Program-made: the position numbers and the translations under genes
The notes under the pieces: generated by a model
Databases searched by the model: none
The model's input: only the letters and a program-made list of their open reading frames with translations
What the model was told of the DNA's origin: nothing
Shown: positions 18,098 to 32,300 of the stretch, piece by piece
How positions within the stretch are numbered: position 1 is the stretch's first letter
How the letters are laid out: the number at the start of each line of letters is the position of its first letter
Assembly (NCBI RefSeq): GCF_030766935.1
Contig: NZ_JASERL010000005.1
Coordinates: forward strand, 496,001-560,000
Direction of reading: 5' to 3'
DNA from: Streptomyces sp. KL109B
GTDB lineage: Bacteria; Actinomycetota; Actinomycetes; Streptomycetales; Streptomycetaceae
DNA: 64,000 bases

Positions 18098-19348
18098 TCA
18101 GGGGCGGCGGGGGCCTGTCAGTTCCAGGGTGCCGTCGGCGCGCCAGCGGCCCAGCCAGGAGGAGCGGTGGAGCAGGCCGCGTTCGGGGTCCGGGGCGCCG
18201 AGCCGGGTCTCCCAGCCGCCGACCCGGTCGAAGGGCAGGGCAGGCCCCGCCGCGCAGAGTTCGCCCACCCGGCCGGGCGGGAGCACCCGGCCGGCCCGGT
18301 CCAGGACTCGCACGTACACGTTCGGCATGGGCCCGCCCACGCAGGTGCCGCCCGACGCCTCCGGCGCCTCGGTGCCGAGTTGCCTCACGGCCCACGGCAG
18401 CAGACCCCCGACGGGCGCGAACTCACCCCACAGGGGGCTCGCCCCGTACCGGGCGCGATGCCGTTCGAGCAGGCTCGGGGGGCACGGCCCGCCGAGCAGC
18501 ACCACCACGGCGGGAGCCTCACCACCCGGCTCCGCCGCCAGTACCCGGTCGTACTCCTCCGCGCTGAACAGGGCCGCGACCCCGCTGCCGAAGCCCCGCA
18601 CCAGATCGTCCTCGCGCGTGAGGCCCAGGAACGTCCCGCCCGAGGCGAAGGCCCACCACATCGCGGACAGCGTGCGCGCGCCGCCGGGCGCCTGCCGCAC
18701 GGCCACCGCGCCGGGCGCCGCGCCGATCTGCTGCACGCGCGCGGCCAGCATGCACTGCCAGGCCCGGTTGTCCACCAACTGCCCGCCCCGCTCGTCGACC
18801 ATCAGGTACGTGGCGTCCATCGGCCCCGACCTGGGCAGCGCCGGGTCGGGCAGCAGCGCGTCGAGCCGGGCCCAGGTGCGGGCGTCGTCGAGAACGACGA
18901 CCTGGGCGGCGGCCGGCAGCCCGGCCCGGGTGGCGGTGCCGCACAGCACCACCTCGGCCCCGCTCACCTCGCAGGCCCGCGCGGCCGCCTGCCGGCCGAA
19001 GTCGGCGGGCACCGGCACGCACACGCCGCCGGCCTTGAGCACCGCCAACTGCGCCACGACGGACTGCCGGTGGTCGCCGCAGTGCACGACGACGGGATCG
19101 CCGAGCTGCAGGCCGTTGCGGACCAGGCCGGTGGCCAATTGCAGCGCCCGGTTCTCCGCTCCGCCGTACGAGAGACAGCCCGCCTGATCCCGTACGGCCA
19201 CGGCCTTGGGGCTTCGACGGGCTGTCGCGCTGAAGACGGAGTCGAGGGTGAACGGCCGCCCGGCCGCCGCCTTCCGGGTCGGTGCGGTCTTCTGAGTCGG
19301 TACGGTGCCGAGCGGGCGTGGCGCGAACAGAACGGGCTGGCTTGTCAC
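18098..19348 (-). CDS. Truncated, degenerate adenylation-domain-like protein
   Basis: 416 residues resembling the large N-terminal subdomain of an AMP-forming acyl/aminoacyl ligase. Early motifs are recognisable: FTLDSVFSATARRSPKAVAVRD, LSYGGAENRA, LAVLKAGGVCVPV. The A3 phosphate loop (normally YTSGTTGxPKG) is replaced by TYLMVDERGGQLVDNRAW. The A8 hinge and the whole small C-terminal subdomain with the catalytic lysine are missing: the protein stops just after an RWRADGTLELTG segment that corresponds to the A7/A8 border. It is therefore unlikely to adenylate anything. It may be a scaffold, a decoy partner or a decaying gene. The GTG start has AGGGGGA 5 bases upstream. A copy of the shared upstream motif lies about 95 bases before the start, so it has probably its own promoter. 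Confidence 0.72.
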   Translation of the reverse strand: MTSQPVLFAPRPLGTVPTQKTAPTRKAAAGRPFTLDSVFSATARRSPKAVAVRDQAGCLSYGGAENRALQLATGLVRNGLQLGDPVVVHCGDHRQSVVAQLAVLKAGGVCVPVPADFGRQAAARACEVSGAEVVLCGTATRAGLPAAAQVVVLDDARTWARLDALLPDPALPRSGPMDATYLMVDERGGQLVDNRAWQCMLAARVQQIGAAPGAVAVRQAPGGARTLSAMWWAFASGGTFLGLTREDDLVRGFGSGVAALFSAEEYDRVLAAEPGGEAPAVVVLLGGPCPPSLLERHRARYGASPLWGEFAPVGGLLPWAVRQLGTEAPEASGGTCVGGPMPNVYVRVLDRAGRVLPPGRVGELCAAGPALPFDRVGGWETRLGAPDPERGLLHRSSWLGRWRADGTLELTGPRRP

Positions 19349-19442
19349 CTGGTCCCCCTGTGGCTGCGGGCGGGATGTCCGCCGGAATGCGGCGGGTCGT
19401 TCATCCGCCGCACTCTCGATGCTGCATTCCGCCGGCACCCCG

Positions 19443-19465
19443 GGTCATCTCCCAGATTGCCGCAT
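19443..19465 (-). promoter_or_regulatory. Copy 2 of the GCAATA...GGAG upstream motif (weakest copy)
   Basis: On the minus strand it reads GCGGCAATCTGGGAGATGAC. It matches the family at about 14 of 21 positions and lies 95-115 bases before the adenylation-like gene. The region 19349-19505 holds nothing else I recognise. Confidence 0.35.
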
Positions 19466-19505
19466 CGCCGAATTCCGGCCGCCCCGCGCGAGGTTGCGGA
19501 TACCG

Positions 19506-20033
19506 TCAGGAGATGTAGTCGTACAGCAGATTGCTGTCCTCGCCGGATTCCGTCCAGTCGCCGTATCGGCGCATTCCGTACAACAGTGGTTTCCTGGTCC
19601 GCAATTGCCGTATCGACCGGACCCGGGCGAAGACCACACAGTGGTCGCCGACGGTGCGGGTCTCGGCCACCTCGCAGTCCGCGACGATGTGCGCGGACTC
19701 CACGAGATGCGGCCCGCGGGCGTCCCCCTCGACGCTCCAGTTGACCCGCTCGAAGCGGTCGACGGCCCCGGAGGCGAACAGCTCGGCGGTGGAACGGGCC
19801 TCGCTGTGCAGCAGGTTGACGGTGTATCCGCCACTGGCGAGGGCGGCCTCCAGGGTGGGGCTGCCGCACCTGAGGCAGACCAGCACGGTGGGCGGGTCGA
19901 GGGCGACGCTGCACAGCGAGGTGCACGTCATGCCCCGGGGCACGCCTTCGGGGGTCAGCGCGGTGAGCACGGTGACCCCCGTGGGGAATCCCGCCATCAA
20001 CGGGCGGATGTCGGGGATGTGATCGACGGTCAT
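19506..20033 (-). CDS. Flavin reductase (NADH:FMN/FAD oxidoreductase, HpaC-like fold)
   Basis: 175 residues of the short-chain flavin reductase family. Visible are FPTGVTVLTALTPEGVPRGMTCTSLCSVALDPPTVLVCL (the flavin-binding beta-barrel start), and VNLLHSEARSTAELFASG, the usual second flavin contact. GDHCVVFARV lies near the end. It should supply reduced flavin to the flavin-dependent halogenases at 38944 and 41878 and perhaps to the one cut by the window start; these need FADH2 made by a separate enzyme. ATG with GGGAGGG upstream. It is 20 bases downstream of the type II thioesterase on the same strand, so it belongs to the PKS operon. Confidence 0.9.
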   Translation of the reverse strand: MTVDHIPDIRPLMAGFPTGVTVLTALTPEGVPRGMTCTSLCSVALDPPTVLVCLRCGSPTLEAALASGGYTVNLLHSEARSTAELFASGAVDRFERVNWSVEGDARGPHLVESAHIVADCEVAETRTVGDHCVVFARVRSIRQLRTRKPLLYGMRRYGDWTESGEDSNLLYDYIS

Positions 20034-20053
20034 GACGCATACCCTCCCGAATC

Positions 20054-20874
20054 TCAGGTCGCCGTCCGGAGGAGTTTCCCCCGACCGTCCGACGTCGGGG
20101 CACCGGACCGGCGGATCTCCTCGACCAGTTCCGCGGCGAAAGCCGGGAATTCCGGCCCCAGGAAATGGAAGTGGCCACCCTCGAAATACCGGACCCGGAA
20201 TGTTCCCCGGGTTTCGGCCGCCCAGCCGCCGAGTGCGGCGGGCGGCGCCCAGATGTCGTCGCTCCCGCCGAAGGCCGTCAGGGGCGCCGACAGCGGGACC
20301 CTGGCCGGATCGGGGCGGTATCCCGCCACCGCGCCCAGGTCGGTGCGGACGAGACGGAGGAACCGCTCGCGGAACTCGGGCAGTTCGTCGATGCGCGGGT
20401 GCATGCCGCCCATCCGGGTCAGCTGGGCCATCAACTGCTCGTCGGACAGCTCGTGGTCGGGCAGCGCGACGGGGACGGCCCGCCCCGGCGGGGTCCGTCC
20501 GGACACCCCGACCCAGGAGGGCCCCCGGCCGACCGCCTCAAGGACCCGCGCGGTCTCGTGGGCGAGCAGCGCACCGAGGCTGTGGCCGAACAGGGCCAGC
20601 GGCGCCGTCCCGGCCCAGGGAAGGACGTCCCGCACGGTGACCTCGACCAGTTCCGCGACCGAGGAGAGCAGGCGGCTCCCGTGCCGCTTGCCGCGCCCGG
20701 GCAGGTCGAGCAGCAGCACGTCCCAGCCCTCGGGCACGGCACGGGTGAGCGGGAAGTACTGGGCGGCCGAACCGCCGGCGTGGTGGAAGACGACCAGCCG
20801 GAGTTCGGGGTCGTGCACCGGCCGCGGCCGGACGAAGGCGTCCACCGACGCGGACGGCGTGGCCGTGGAGCCGC

Positions 20875-20878
<4 letters not shown>
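20054..20878 (-). CDS. Type II (editing) thioesterase
   Basis: 274 residues, alpha/beta hydrolase of the type II thioesterase family. The nucleophile is S100 in LFGHSLGALLAHE. The acid is D207 or D208 in FGGSDDIW, and the histidine is H235 in FEGGHFHFL. These proteins hydrolyse stalled or mis-primed acyl groups from ACP or PCP domains; some release products. It starts with ATG overlapping the stop of the PKS gene upstream (ATGA), so it is translated with the last minus-strand PKS protein. That PKS protein ends in a bare ACP, so a release role cannot be excluded, although the sequence fits the editing type. Confidence 0.93.
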
Positions 20879-23301
<2,423 letters not shown>

Positions 23302-23313
23302 GATCGGTGCCCT

Positions 23314-26300
23314 CTACCTCTCTTCTGAGACGTCCGCTGAATGGTTCGCTGAGACGTCCGCTGAGATGTCCGCTGTGACGTCCGCTGTGACGTCCGCTGT
23401 GACGTCCGCTGTGACGTCCGCCTGGACTGCTCGGACGAGTTCGTCGAACGACAGGCCTGCCAGGTCGGGGAAGTCCTCGACGGGGTCCCGCGTCTCCTCC
23501 TCGGTCGGTTGCACGGGGAACAGCAACTCCGCGAGATGCGCGGCGAGTTGGGCGACCGTGGGGTGGTCGAGCGCGACGGTCGCCGGGAGGTCTTCGGCGA
23601 GCGCGTGCGCGAGGCGGGTGCGCAGGTCGATGACCATGATCGAGTCCAGTCCGCACTCGGTGAACCCCAGGTAGTCGTCCGGGTTCAGCGACTCGCCCAG
23701 CACGGAGTCGCCCAACTCCCGGATCGCCTGCCGCAGTCTCCCGTCGCGGTCCTCCGCGGGCAGCCCGGCCAGTCGCTCGCGCAGCCAGCCGCGTGCCGCG
23801 GCGCCACTCGCGGCCGGGGTGTCCCGGGGCCGGGGCGCGCTGCGCGGCGGGTCGGCGAAGAGGGTGGCCGCGGAGGTTCCGGCGCGCCGCTCGGTGAAGC
23901 GGGCCTCGTCCAGGCCGACGGCGACCAGCCGCGTCCGCTCACCGGCGAGCGCCAGCCGGAAGGGTGCCTCGGCCTCGGCGTCGCTCAGGGCCCGGACGCC
24001 GAGCCGGGCGATCGCCTGCCCGGTGGCGGCGGTACCGGCGAGACCCTGCTTGGCGTCCGGGGTCCACGGGCCCCAGTCCACGGCGGTGGCCCGCAGTCCT
24101 TCGCCGCGCAGCCGCTCGGCGAGGCCCGCGAGGAATCCGTTGGCGGCCGCGTAGTTGACCTGTCCGGCGGAGCCGAGCACGGCGGAGGCGGAGGAGAACA
24201 GCAGCAGTTGTACGTCGGGGTGGTCCGCGAGCGCCTCCGCCAGGTGGACCGCGCCGTGCGCCTTCGCGGCGAAGACCTGCCGGTAGGAGTCGGTGGTGAG
24301 GTGCTCGAACGCCTGGTCGGCCGAGACGCCCGCGAGGTGCAGGACGGTGCCGAGCCCGGCGGTGGCGCCGGCCTCGGCGACCGCGCGGCGGCAGTCCGCC
24401 GGGTCGGTGACGTCACCGCGCACGACGTGGACGGTGACGCCGCGCGCCGTCAGGTCGTCGATGACCGTCAGGGCGGCGGCGTCCGGTGCGGAGCGACCCA
24501 TCAACGTAACGGCGGGGGCGCCGAGTTCGGCGAGGAAGCCGGCGGCGCTGAGGCCGAGCGCGCCGAGGCCGCCGGTGATCAGGGCGGCGCCGGGGTGTCC
24601 TGGCGCGCCGCCGGTGGTGCGGCAGGGTTCGAGGCGGGCGGCTCGCACGGTGCTGCCGGTGATCTCGACGCGCGGCGCCGCTCCCCCGCTGTGCGTGAGG
24701 GCGACGAGCGTCTCGGCCACGGTCGTGGCATCCGCCTCGGGGCCGAGGGTCAGGCGGACGAGGCGGCGCTCGGGCTGTTCGGCCTCCAGCGCGGCGAGCA
24801 GCCCCCAAAGCGTCTCCCGCACCTCGGCCGCGGTCGCCGCCGCGCTCCCGAGGACGGCGTACGGGACGTCGGGGGCGGCCGAACGCAGTCCGTCGGTGAG
24901 GGTCGACGCCGCTTCCAACGCCGCCTCGGCGCCGCCACCGCCCGCTCCATCGGGCGCGCAGAAGCGGGCGTCGACCACCAGGTCGCGGGGTCCGCCGTCG
25001 GGGGCCGCGGCCTGGTGGCCGAGCGCCGCGAACGCCTCCGTGATCCGCTGCCCGGTCGCGCCGCCGCCGAGTACGGCGACCCGCAGCGGGCCGCCTTGAG
25101 CGGGTGCGAACCGGTGTTCCTTCCAGACCGGTTCGTAGGCCGGGCTCGGGGTGTCGCGCAGGGAGCTCTCCAGCAGGGCACGGGGGGCGCGGCGGAAACG
25201 GAAGCCGTCGACGGTGAGCACGGTGCCGGGTGCGGCCCCGCCGCCCGCGCCGGTGCCCTCGTCGGTGAACAGGTGCAGGTCGGCGGCGCCGACCCGCATC
25301 AGCCTCTCGGCCTCGGGGTCCCTGGCCGTGGCGCGGATGTGCCCCCACAACTGCCCGCCGGGCGCGGGCCGTCCGCAGAAGTCGAGCCGGGCCACCGCGA
25401 ACGGGATGGCCAGCGTCGTCTCCTCCGTCACCGTCGCGAGGTCGGCCTCGGCGACGGCGAAGGTGACGGCGCTCTGCAGCAGGGAGTCCAGCAGACCGGG
25501 GTGGATCTGCCAGTCGGCGGGGTCCTCGCGCGGGTCGTCGGGGACGTCGTAGCGCACCAGCGCCTCGTCGCCACGCAGCCAGACGTCGCCGATCCAGCGG
25601 AAGGACGGGCCGAGGTGGTAGCCGAGGGTGCGCAGGTAGCGGTAGAAGTCGGCGCCGCTCAGGTGCCGTTCGGCGGTGGCCCTGAAGGTGTCGGGGTCAG
25701 GGGCGGTCCGGTCCCGCACGGAGCCCGCGGGGACGACCCGGGCCGTGAGGTGCTCCTGCCAGTGCCCCTGGCGCGCGTCCAGCAGGCTCTGCACGCTGAC
25801 CGTCCTGGTGCCGTGCTCCTGCTCCGCCTCGATCACCTGCAGCGGATAGCGCTCGTCCTCGCGCAGCACCAGGGCGCGCGGGAAATGCAGGTCCTCCAGG
25901 GCCACTCGGTCACCGTCGGAGCCGAGCGCGGACAGCACGGTCGCGGTCTGCGAGGCGCCGGGCACGGACACCGTGCCGAACAGGCGGTGGTCGGTGAGGT
26001 GGGCCGGGTAGCGCGGGGTCCGCTCGGTGGCCCAGACCCTGCCGCGCAGCGCCGGGGAGCTGAGTTCGGTGCCCCAGGCCGGTCCTTGGGCGGCGGGCGG
26101 GCGCGCGGCGTCGGCCCGTACGGGCGCCCAGTGCCGGGTCTCGGCGAAGGGGTAGCGCGGGCCGCCGGTGCGGTCGGGGGCGGGCTGCACGCGCCGCCAG
26201 TCGAGGTGGCCGCCGCCGAGATAGAGGGTGCGGGCGGCGCCGAGCAGGGCGGCGCGTTCGCCGGTGCCGCGGCGCAGCGAGGGCGCGAGGGCGCCGGCGG

Positions 26301-29300
26301 GGGCGAGCCCGGCGCCGCCGACGAGGTTGACGAGCGTACGGTCGGGGCCGATCTCCAGGCAGAGGTCGACGCCCAGTCCCGTGAGGGTCCGCGCGCCGTC
26401 GTGGAAGCGGACCGGGCGGCGGGCGTGCCGACACCAGTAGTCCGTGTCGTACTCCCCCGGTTCGGCGAGCCGGCCGGTGACGTTGGAGACGATCGGGACC
26501 TCGGGGTCGTGGAAGGTGAACGCTTCGAGGGACCTGCCCAGTTGCTCGATCGCCGGGTCGAGGAGACGGCTGTGGAAGGCGTGCGAGACGCTCAACTTCC
26601 GTGCGCGTACGCCCTGTTCGCGCAGCATTCCGGCGAGCGCGTCGACCGCGTCCGGGGAGCCGGCGAGCACGATCGACTCGGGTCCGTTGACGGCGGCCAC
26701 GTCGAGGCCGTGTTCCGTGGCCCAGGCGGTGGCCTTCTCCTCGTCGGCGACCACGGCGAGCATCGACCCGCGTTCGCTGCGCTGCATCAGGTCGGCCCGG
26801 TCGGCGATGAGGGCGAGCCCGGTGTCCAGGTCCATGACGCCTGCGTGCACGGCGGCGGAGATCTCGCCGACGCTGTGGCCCATGACGACGGCGGGGGTCA
26901 CTCCCCAGGACTCCCACAGCGCGGTCAGCGCGGTCTGCAGGGTGACGAGGGCGGGCTGGGTGCAGCGGGTCTCGTTGATCGCGTCGCGGTCCTCGCCGTA
27001 GAACATCACGTCGGTGAGGGACGCGCCGAGCCGGGGCGCCAGGATCTTGTCGCACCTGTCGAAGGCGGCTCGGAAAACCGGTTCCGTCTCGTACAGTTCG
27101 CGCCCCATGCCGAAGTACTGGCTGCCCTGGCCGGAGTAGAGGAAGGCCACGCGCGGCGCGCGGGCCGCCGCGTGTGTCGGCGCCTGTTCGCCGATGGCCC
27201 GCAGGAGTTGGTCGCGGGTGCGTCCCAACAGGGCGCGCCGGTACGGGAAGTGGCCGCGGCCCGCTCCGGCGGCGGCGAGGCGCGGCAGGTCGCCGTCCTC
27301 GGCAGCGGCCAGCTCCCGCTGCCACGCCTCGGTGAGCCGGGCCAGGCCCGCCTCGTCGGGGGCGGACAGCGGCAGCAGACAGGTGGGCTGCTCGTCGCTC
27401 GCGAGGAGTTCGGGGGCCGGTTCGGGGACCGGTTCGGGGGCCGGGTGGTCGGGCGGGTCGGAGAGCACGACGTGGGCGTTGGTGCCGGTGAAGCCGAAGC
27501 CGGAGACTCCCGCGACCCTGGGGGTGTCGGTGCGCTGCCACGGCGTGGGGGTGTCGACGACGCGGAGGTCCATCTCGGACCAGGCCACGTGCGGGTTGGG
27601 CTCCTTGAAGTGCAGGTTGCCCGGGATGAGTTCGTGCCGCAGGGCCAGCACCGTCTTGATCAGCGACACCACTCCGGCCGCGGACTCGCAGTGGCCCACG
27701 TTGCTCTTGACCGAGCCGGCGTGCAGCGTCCGCCCCGGTCGGCGCCCTTCGCCGAGGACCCGCCAGGCGGCTCCGAGTTCGATCGGGTCGCCCAGCGAGG
27801 TGCCGGTGCCGTGCGCCTCCAGATAGGACACCTCGGCCGGGTCCACCCGCGCGTCGGCGAGGGCGGCCCTGAGCATCTCCTCCTGCGCGGCGCCGTTCGG
27901 CGCGGTGAGCCCGGAGGAGGCGCCGTCCTGGTTCATGGCGCTGCCCCGGATCACGGCGTGCACCCGGTCGCCGTCGCGCCGGGCGTCGGCCAGCCGCTTC
28001 AGCACCAGTACGCCGCACGCCTCGGAACGGGCGAATCCGTCGGCGTCCGCGGAGAACGTCCGGCAGCGGCCGCCCGGCGACAGCATGTGCGCGCGGCTGA
28101 CGGCGGTCCAAGAGGTGCGGTCGAGCAGCAGGTTGACCCCGCCGGCGAGCGCGGTCTCGCTCTCCCCGCTGCGCAGCGAGCGCACGGCCAGGTGCACGGC
28201 GACCAGGGAGGAGGAACAGGCGGTGTCCACGGCGACGGCCGGTCCGGTGAGCCCGAAGGTGTACGCGAGGCGTCCCGCGGCGGCGTTCAGCGCGGTGCCG
28301 GTGCTGTAGTAGGCGTCGACCTCGTCCGGTCCCGCGTCGGCGAGCAACCGGGCGTAGTCGGCGTAGCTGATGCCGACGAAGACGCCGGTGCGGGTGGACC
28401 GCAGGCGTTCGGGGTCGATGCCGCCGTCCTCCATCGCGTGCCAGGCCGATTCGAGGAGGAGGCGCTGCTGGGGGTCGAGGTTCTCCGCCTCGCGCGTCGA
28501 CATGCCGAAGAAGGCGGCGTCGAAGCGGCTCACATCGCGTACGAAGCCGCCTTGATCGGTGATGGACGGTCCCGCGGAGAGCCCGGCGAGGCTCTCGCGG
28601 TCCTCGGGGACGGCGGTGATGCCGTCGCGGCCCTCGCTCAGCAGCTCCCACAGCTGCTCGACGGAGTCCGCCCGCGGGAACCGGCCGGCCATGCCGACGA
28701 TCGCGATCGGCTCGGCGGCGGTGGGTCGCGGGGCGGGTTCGGGAGGGGCAGGGCTCGCGGGGGCAGGGGTGAGGGGGCGTCTCTTCGGCGCATCGCCGGA
28801 AGCCGGGGTCCCGGTAAGCCGGGCGAGGAGGTGGTCGGCGAGGCGGGTGACGGTGGGGTGGTCGAAGACATCGCCTGCGGGCACCGGGGTGCCGAAGGCC
28901 GCACCGAGCCGCACGGCCAGGTCGACCGCGGTGATCGAGTCGAGGCCGAGGTCGAGGAAGCCCACGGTCTCGTCGATGTCGTCGGCTCCGGCGTGCCCAA
29001 GCTGGGCGGCGAGCAGCCGGGCCACCTCGGTGCGGGCGGCGGCGGGGCGGGCCCGTTCGGGCAGGGCCAACAGGCGGTCGACGACGGAGGGTTCGGCCGC
29101 CGTGGTCGCGGCGACGGCGGCGGCGGGCGTGCCGAACAGGCCGCGGGGCCGCAGCCCGGACATGACGGTGCGCAGCCGGTCGAGGTCGAGCGGGCAGACG
29201 ACGAGGTGGGCCTCGGCGCCCGGGGCGCTCGTCGTCAGCGCGGCGCGCCCCGCGGCGGCGTCGAACGCGCCGACCCCCAACCGCCCGGAGCGGCGCAGCA

Positions 29301-32300
29301 GTTCGGCGTCGGCCATGCCCGTGCCCGGGCCGCCGTCCGCGTCGAGGGCCCAGGGGCCGTAGCCGAGGGACACGGCGGGCAGGCCGAGTCCGGCGCGGTG
29401 GGCGGCGAGCGCGTCCAGCATGCCGTTGGCGGCGGAGTAGGCGGCGCAGTCCTCGGTGCCCCACACCGCCGAGACCGAGGAGACCAGGACGAAGAAGTCC
29501 GGCTCCCAGGCGAGCGAGGCCCGGTGCAGCCACCAGGCGCCGGCCGCCTTGCCGCGCAGCTCGGCGGCGTACGCGTCGGCGGTGAGGGCGACGGCGGGGG
29601 TACGGGTGAGGGTGCCGGCGGCGTGCACGACTCCGCGCACCGGGGGCAGCCCGGACAGGGCGGCGCAGGCCGCGGCGAGCGCCTCGGCGGTGTCGCAGCC
29701 GCCGTCCCGGTAGACGGCGCGCACGCCGCGTGCGGCGAGCTCGTCGAGGAAGTCCCGTGCCTCGGCGCCCAGTTCGGGCTCCGGGCGACGTCCGATCAGC
29801 AGCAGGTTGCGGGCCCCGCGCGCGACGAGCTCGGCGGTCAATCGGCGCCCGACGGCGCCGAGCGCGCCGGTCACGAGGTACGTCGCGTCCTCGCGCAGCG
29901 CGGTGGGTACCGGGGGCGCGTCGTCGGCCGGGGCGAGCCTCGGCACCCGTACGGTCCCGCCGCGTACGGCGCTCAGGTCCTGTGTGCGGTCGGCGGCGCC
30001 GACCAGGGTCAGCAGCGCCTCGGCGTCCGCCGCGTCCGGTTCGGCGGGCAGGTCCACGAGGCCACCCCAGGCGTCGCCGAACTCCAGGCCGAGGACCGGG
30101 GCGAGGCCGTGCAGGGCGGCGTGCTGGGTGGCGAGGGTCGTCTCCTCGTCCGTGGTGCGCCGCACGGCACGGGTCACGGCGTGCACCCGCGACCCTGCGT
30201 CGACCGCGCAGGCGACGGCATCGGTGACCGCGGCGCACAACTGGGCGGCCGGAACGGCGGGGTCGGACGCTTCCCGTGGCGCGTCGCCCGCGGTCGGCAG
30301 CGCCACGGGGCGGAAGGCGAGGACCACGGTGGCGGGTCCCGGGCGGGCCGACCAGTGGGCGGACCAGGCGGCGCGGCCGTCGGGCAGCGCGGCGCGGCGC
30401 CAGTGCGCGGGCAGCGCGATCGCCTCGTCGCACAGGACGGTCCCCCGGTACCCGATGGCGGCCGTCCGCCCGGCGAGCAGTTCAAGGATCGTGCCGTCGT
30501 CACCCGCGAGGACCAGCGGCACGGCGGTGGTTTTGTGGGACGCGTTGGACGCGGCGGCGTGTTCGTCGGACGCGCCGGACCCGGCGGCGGTCTCACGGGA
30601 CCAGTCGGACCCGGTGGCCGGGTGGTCTTGCCACAGCAGGTGGAAGCGGGTGGGTGGGTGGTCGGGATTGCGTTTGGTTGGGGGCGTGGTGTGGGGCTCG
30701 GGTGCGAGGTGCTGGCGCTGCCACGGGTAGGTGGGCAGGTCGAGGACTTGGCGGGGCAGTGCGGGCGGTTCGGTCGTGGGGGCGAGTTGGACGGCGGCGG
30801 ATTCCTCGCCACTGGCCAGGGCGCGCAGGGCCGCTGCGGCGGCCACCGGGGCGCACGCCGCGACCCGGGCGCGTACGTCGTGCCGGGCCCGGCCCTCGGT
30901 GGCCGTGTACGCGAACGCGGCGTAGTCGGCGGCGGGGAGTCCGTCCAGCCGGTCGGCGTACCGCGCGGCCAGTTCGCGCAGGGCCTGCGTGGTGCGCGCC
31001 GACAGGTCGAAGCCCGTGGCCTCGGCCGGCTCGGGGCGCGGGGCGTCGTCGGGTGCGCCGAGCACGACGTGGGCGTTGGTGCCGCTCATCCCGAACGAGC
31101 TGACGCCCGCGTAACGGCCGCCCTCCGCAGGCCAGTCGGTGGCCTCCGCGGACAGGCTGATGTGCGTGCCGGTGAGGTCGATGCGCGGGTTGAGGGTGCG
31201 GAAGTGCAGCAGCGGGGGGAAGCGGCGGTGCCGCAGCGTGAGCATCGACTTGACCAGTCCGGCGACGCCCGCCGCCGACTCCAGGTGGCCGAGGTTGGTC
31301 TTGGCCGAGCCGACGGCGAGCGGCGCGCCGCCGTTGCGGCGGCCGAGGACGGTGGCCAGCGCCTCCATCTCGATGGGGTCGCCCAGCGCGGTGCCGGTGC
31401 CGTGCGCCTCCACGTACCCGATGTCCGTGGGCTCAAGTCCGGCGTCGGCGAGGGCCTGTTCGATCAGGGCGCGCTGCGCGAGGACGTTGGGGGCGGTGAA
31501 CCCGCCGGAGCGTCCGTCCTGGTTGACGGCGGAGCCGTGGATGACGGCCTGCACCCGGTCACCGTCGCGGAGCGCGTGGTCGAGCCGCTTGAGGACGACG
31601 ACGCCGCAGCCCTCTCCCCTGGTGAAGCCGTTGGCGCGCGCGTCGAACGACTTGCACAGGCCGTCCGGGGCCAGGGAGCGGGTCTCCTGCACGAGCCGCA
31701 TCGAGCTCGGCGACATGATCAGGTTCGTGCCGGCGGCCAGGGCGATCTCGCACTCGCCGCGCCGCAGCGCCTGCACGGCGAGGTGGACGGAGACCAGAGA
31801 GGAGGAGCAGGCGGTGTCGACCGAGACGGTGGGCCCGGTCAGGCCGAGGGCGTACGCGACCCGGCCGGCCGCGAAGTTGTGGCCGTTGCCCGTGGTCCAG
31901 TAGGCGTCGGGGTCGCCGCGCAGCCACTCCCGGTAGTCCTGCCACATGATGCCGAGGTAGAGGCCGGCGCGGGTGCCGCCGAGGCGGTCGGCGGGCACCC
32001 CGGCGTTCTCCAGCGCCTCCCAGCTGACTTCGAGGAGCAGCCGGTGCTGGGGGTCCAGGTGGCGGGCCTCGCGCGGGCTGATGCCGAAGAAACCGGCGTC
32101 GAAGTCCAGCACCTCGTCCAGGAATCCGCCCCGCTGCGCGAGCCCCTCCCACTCGGCGGCGAACGGCCCCTTGCGGCCGGGCGGCAGCGGGCCGACCAGA
32201 TCGCGCCCGGCCATCAGGGCCGCCCAGTAGCCGTCCGGGCCGTCGATGCCGCCGGGCAGCCGCAGCCCGGTGCCGATGACGGCGACCGCCTGGCCGCCCT

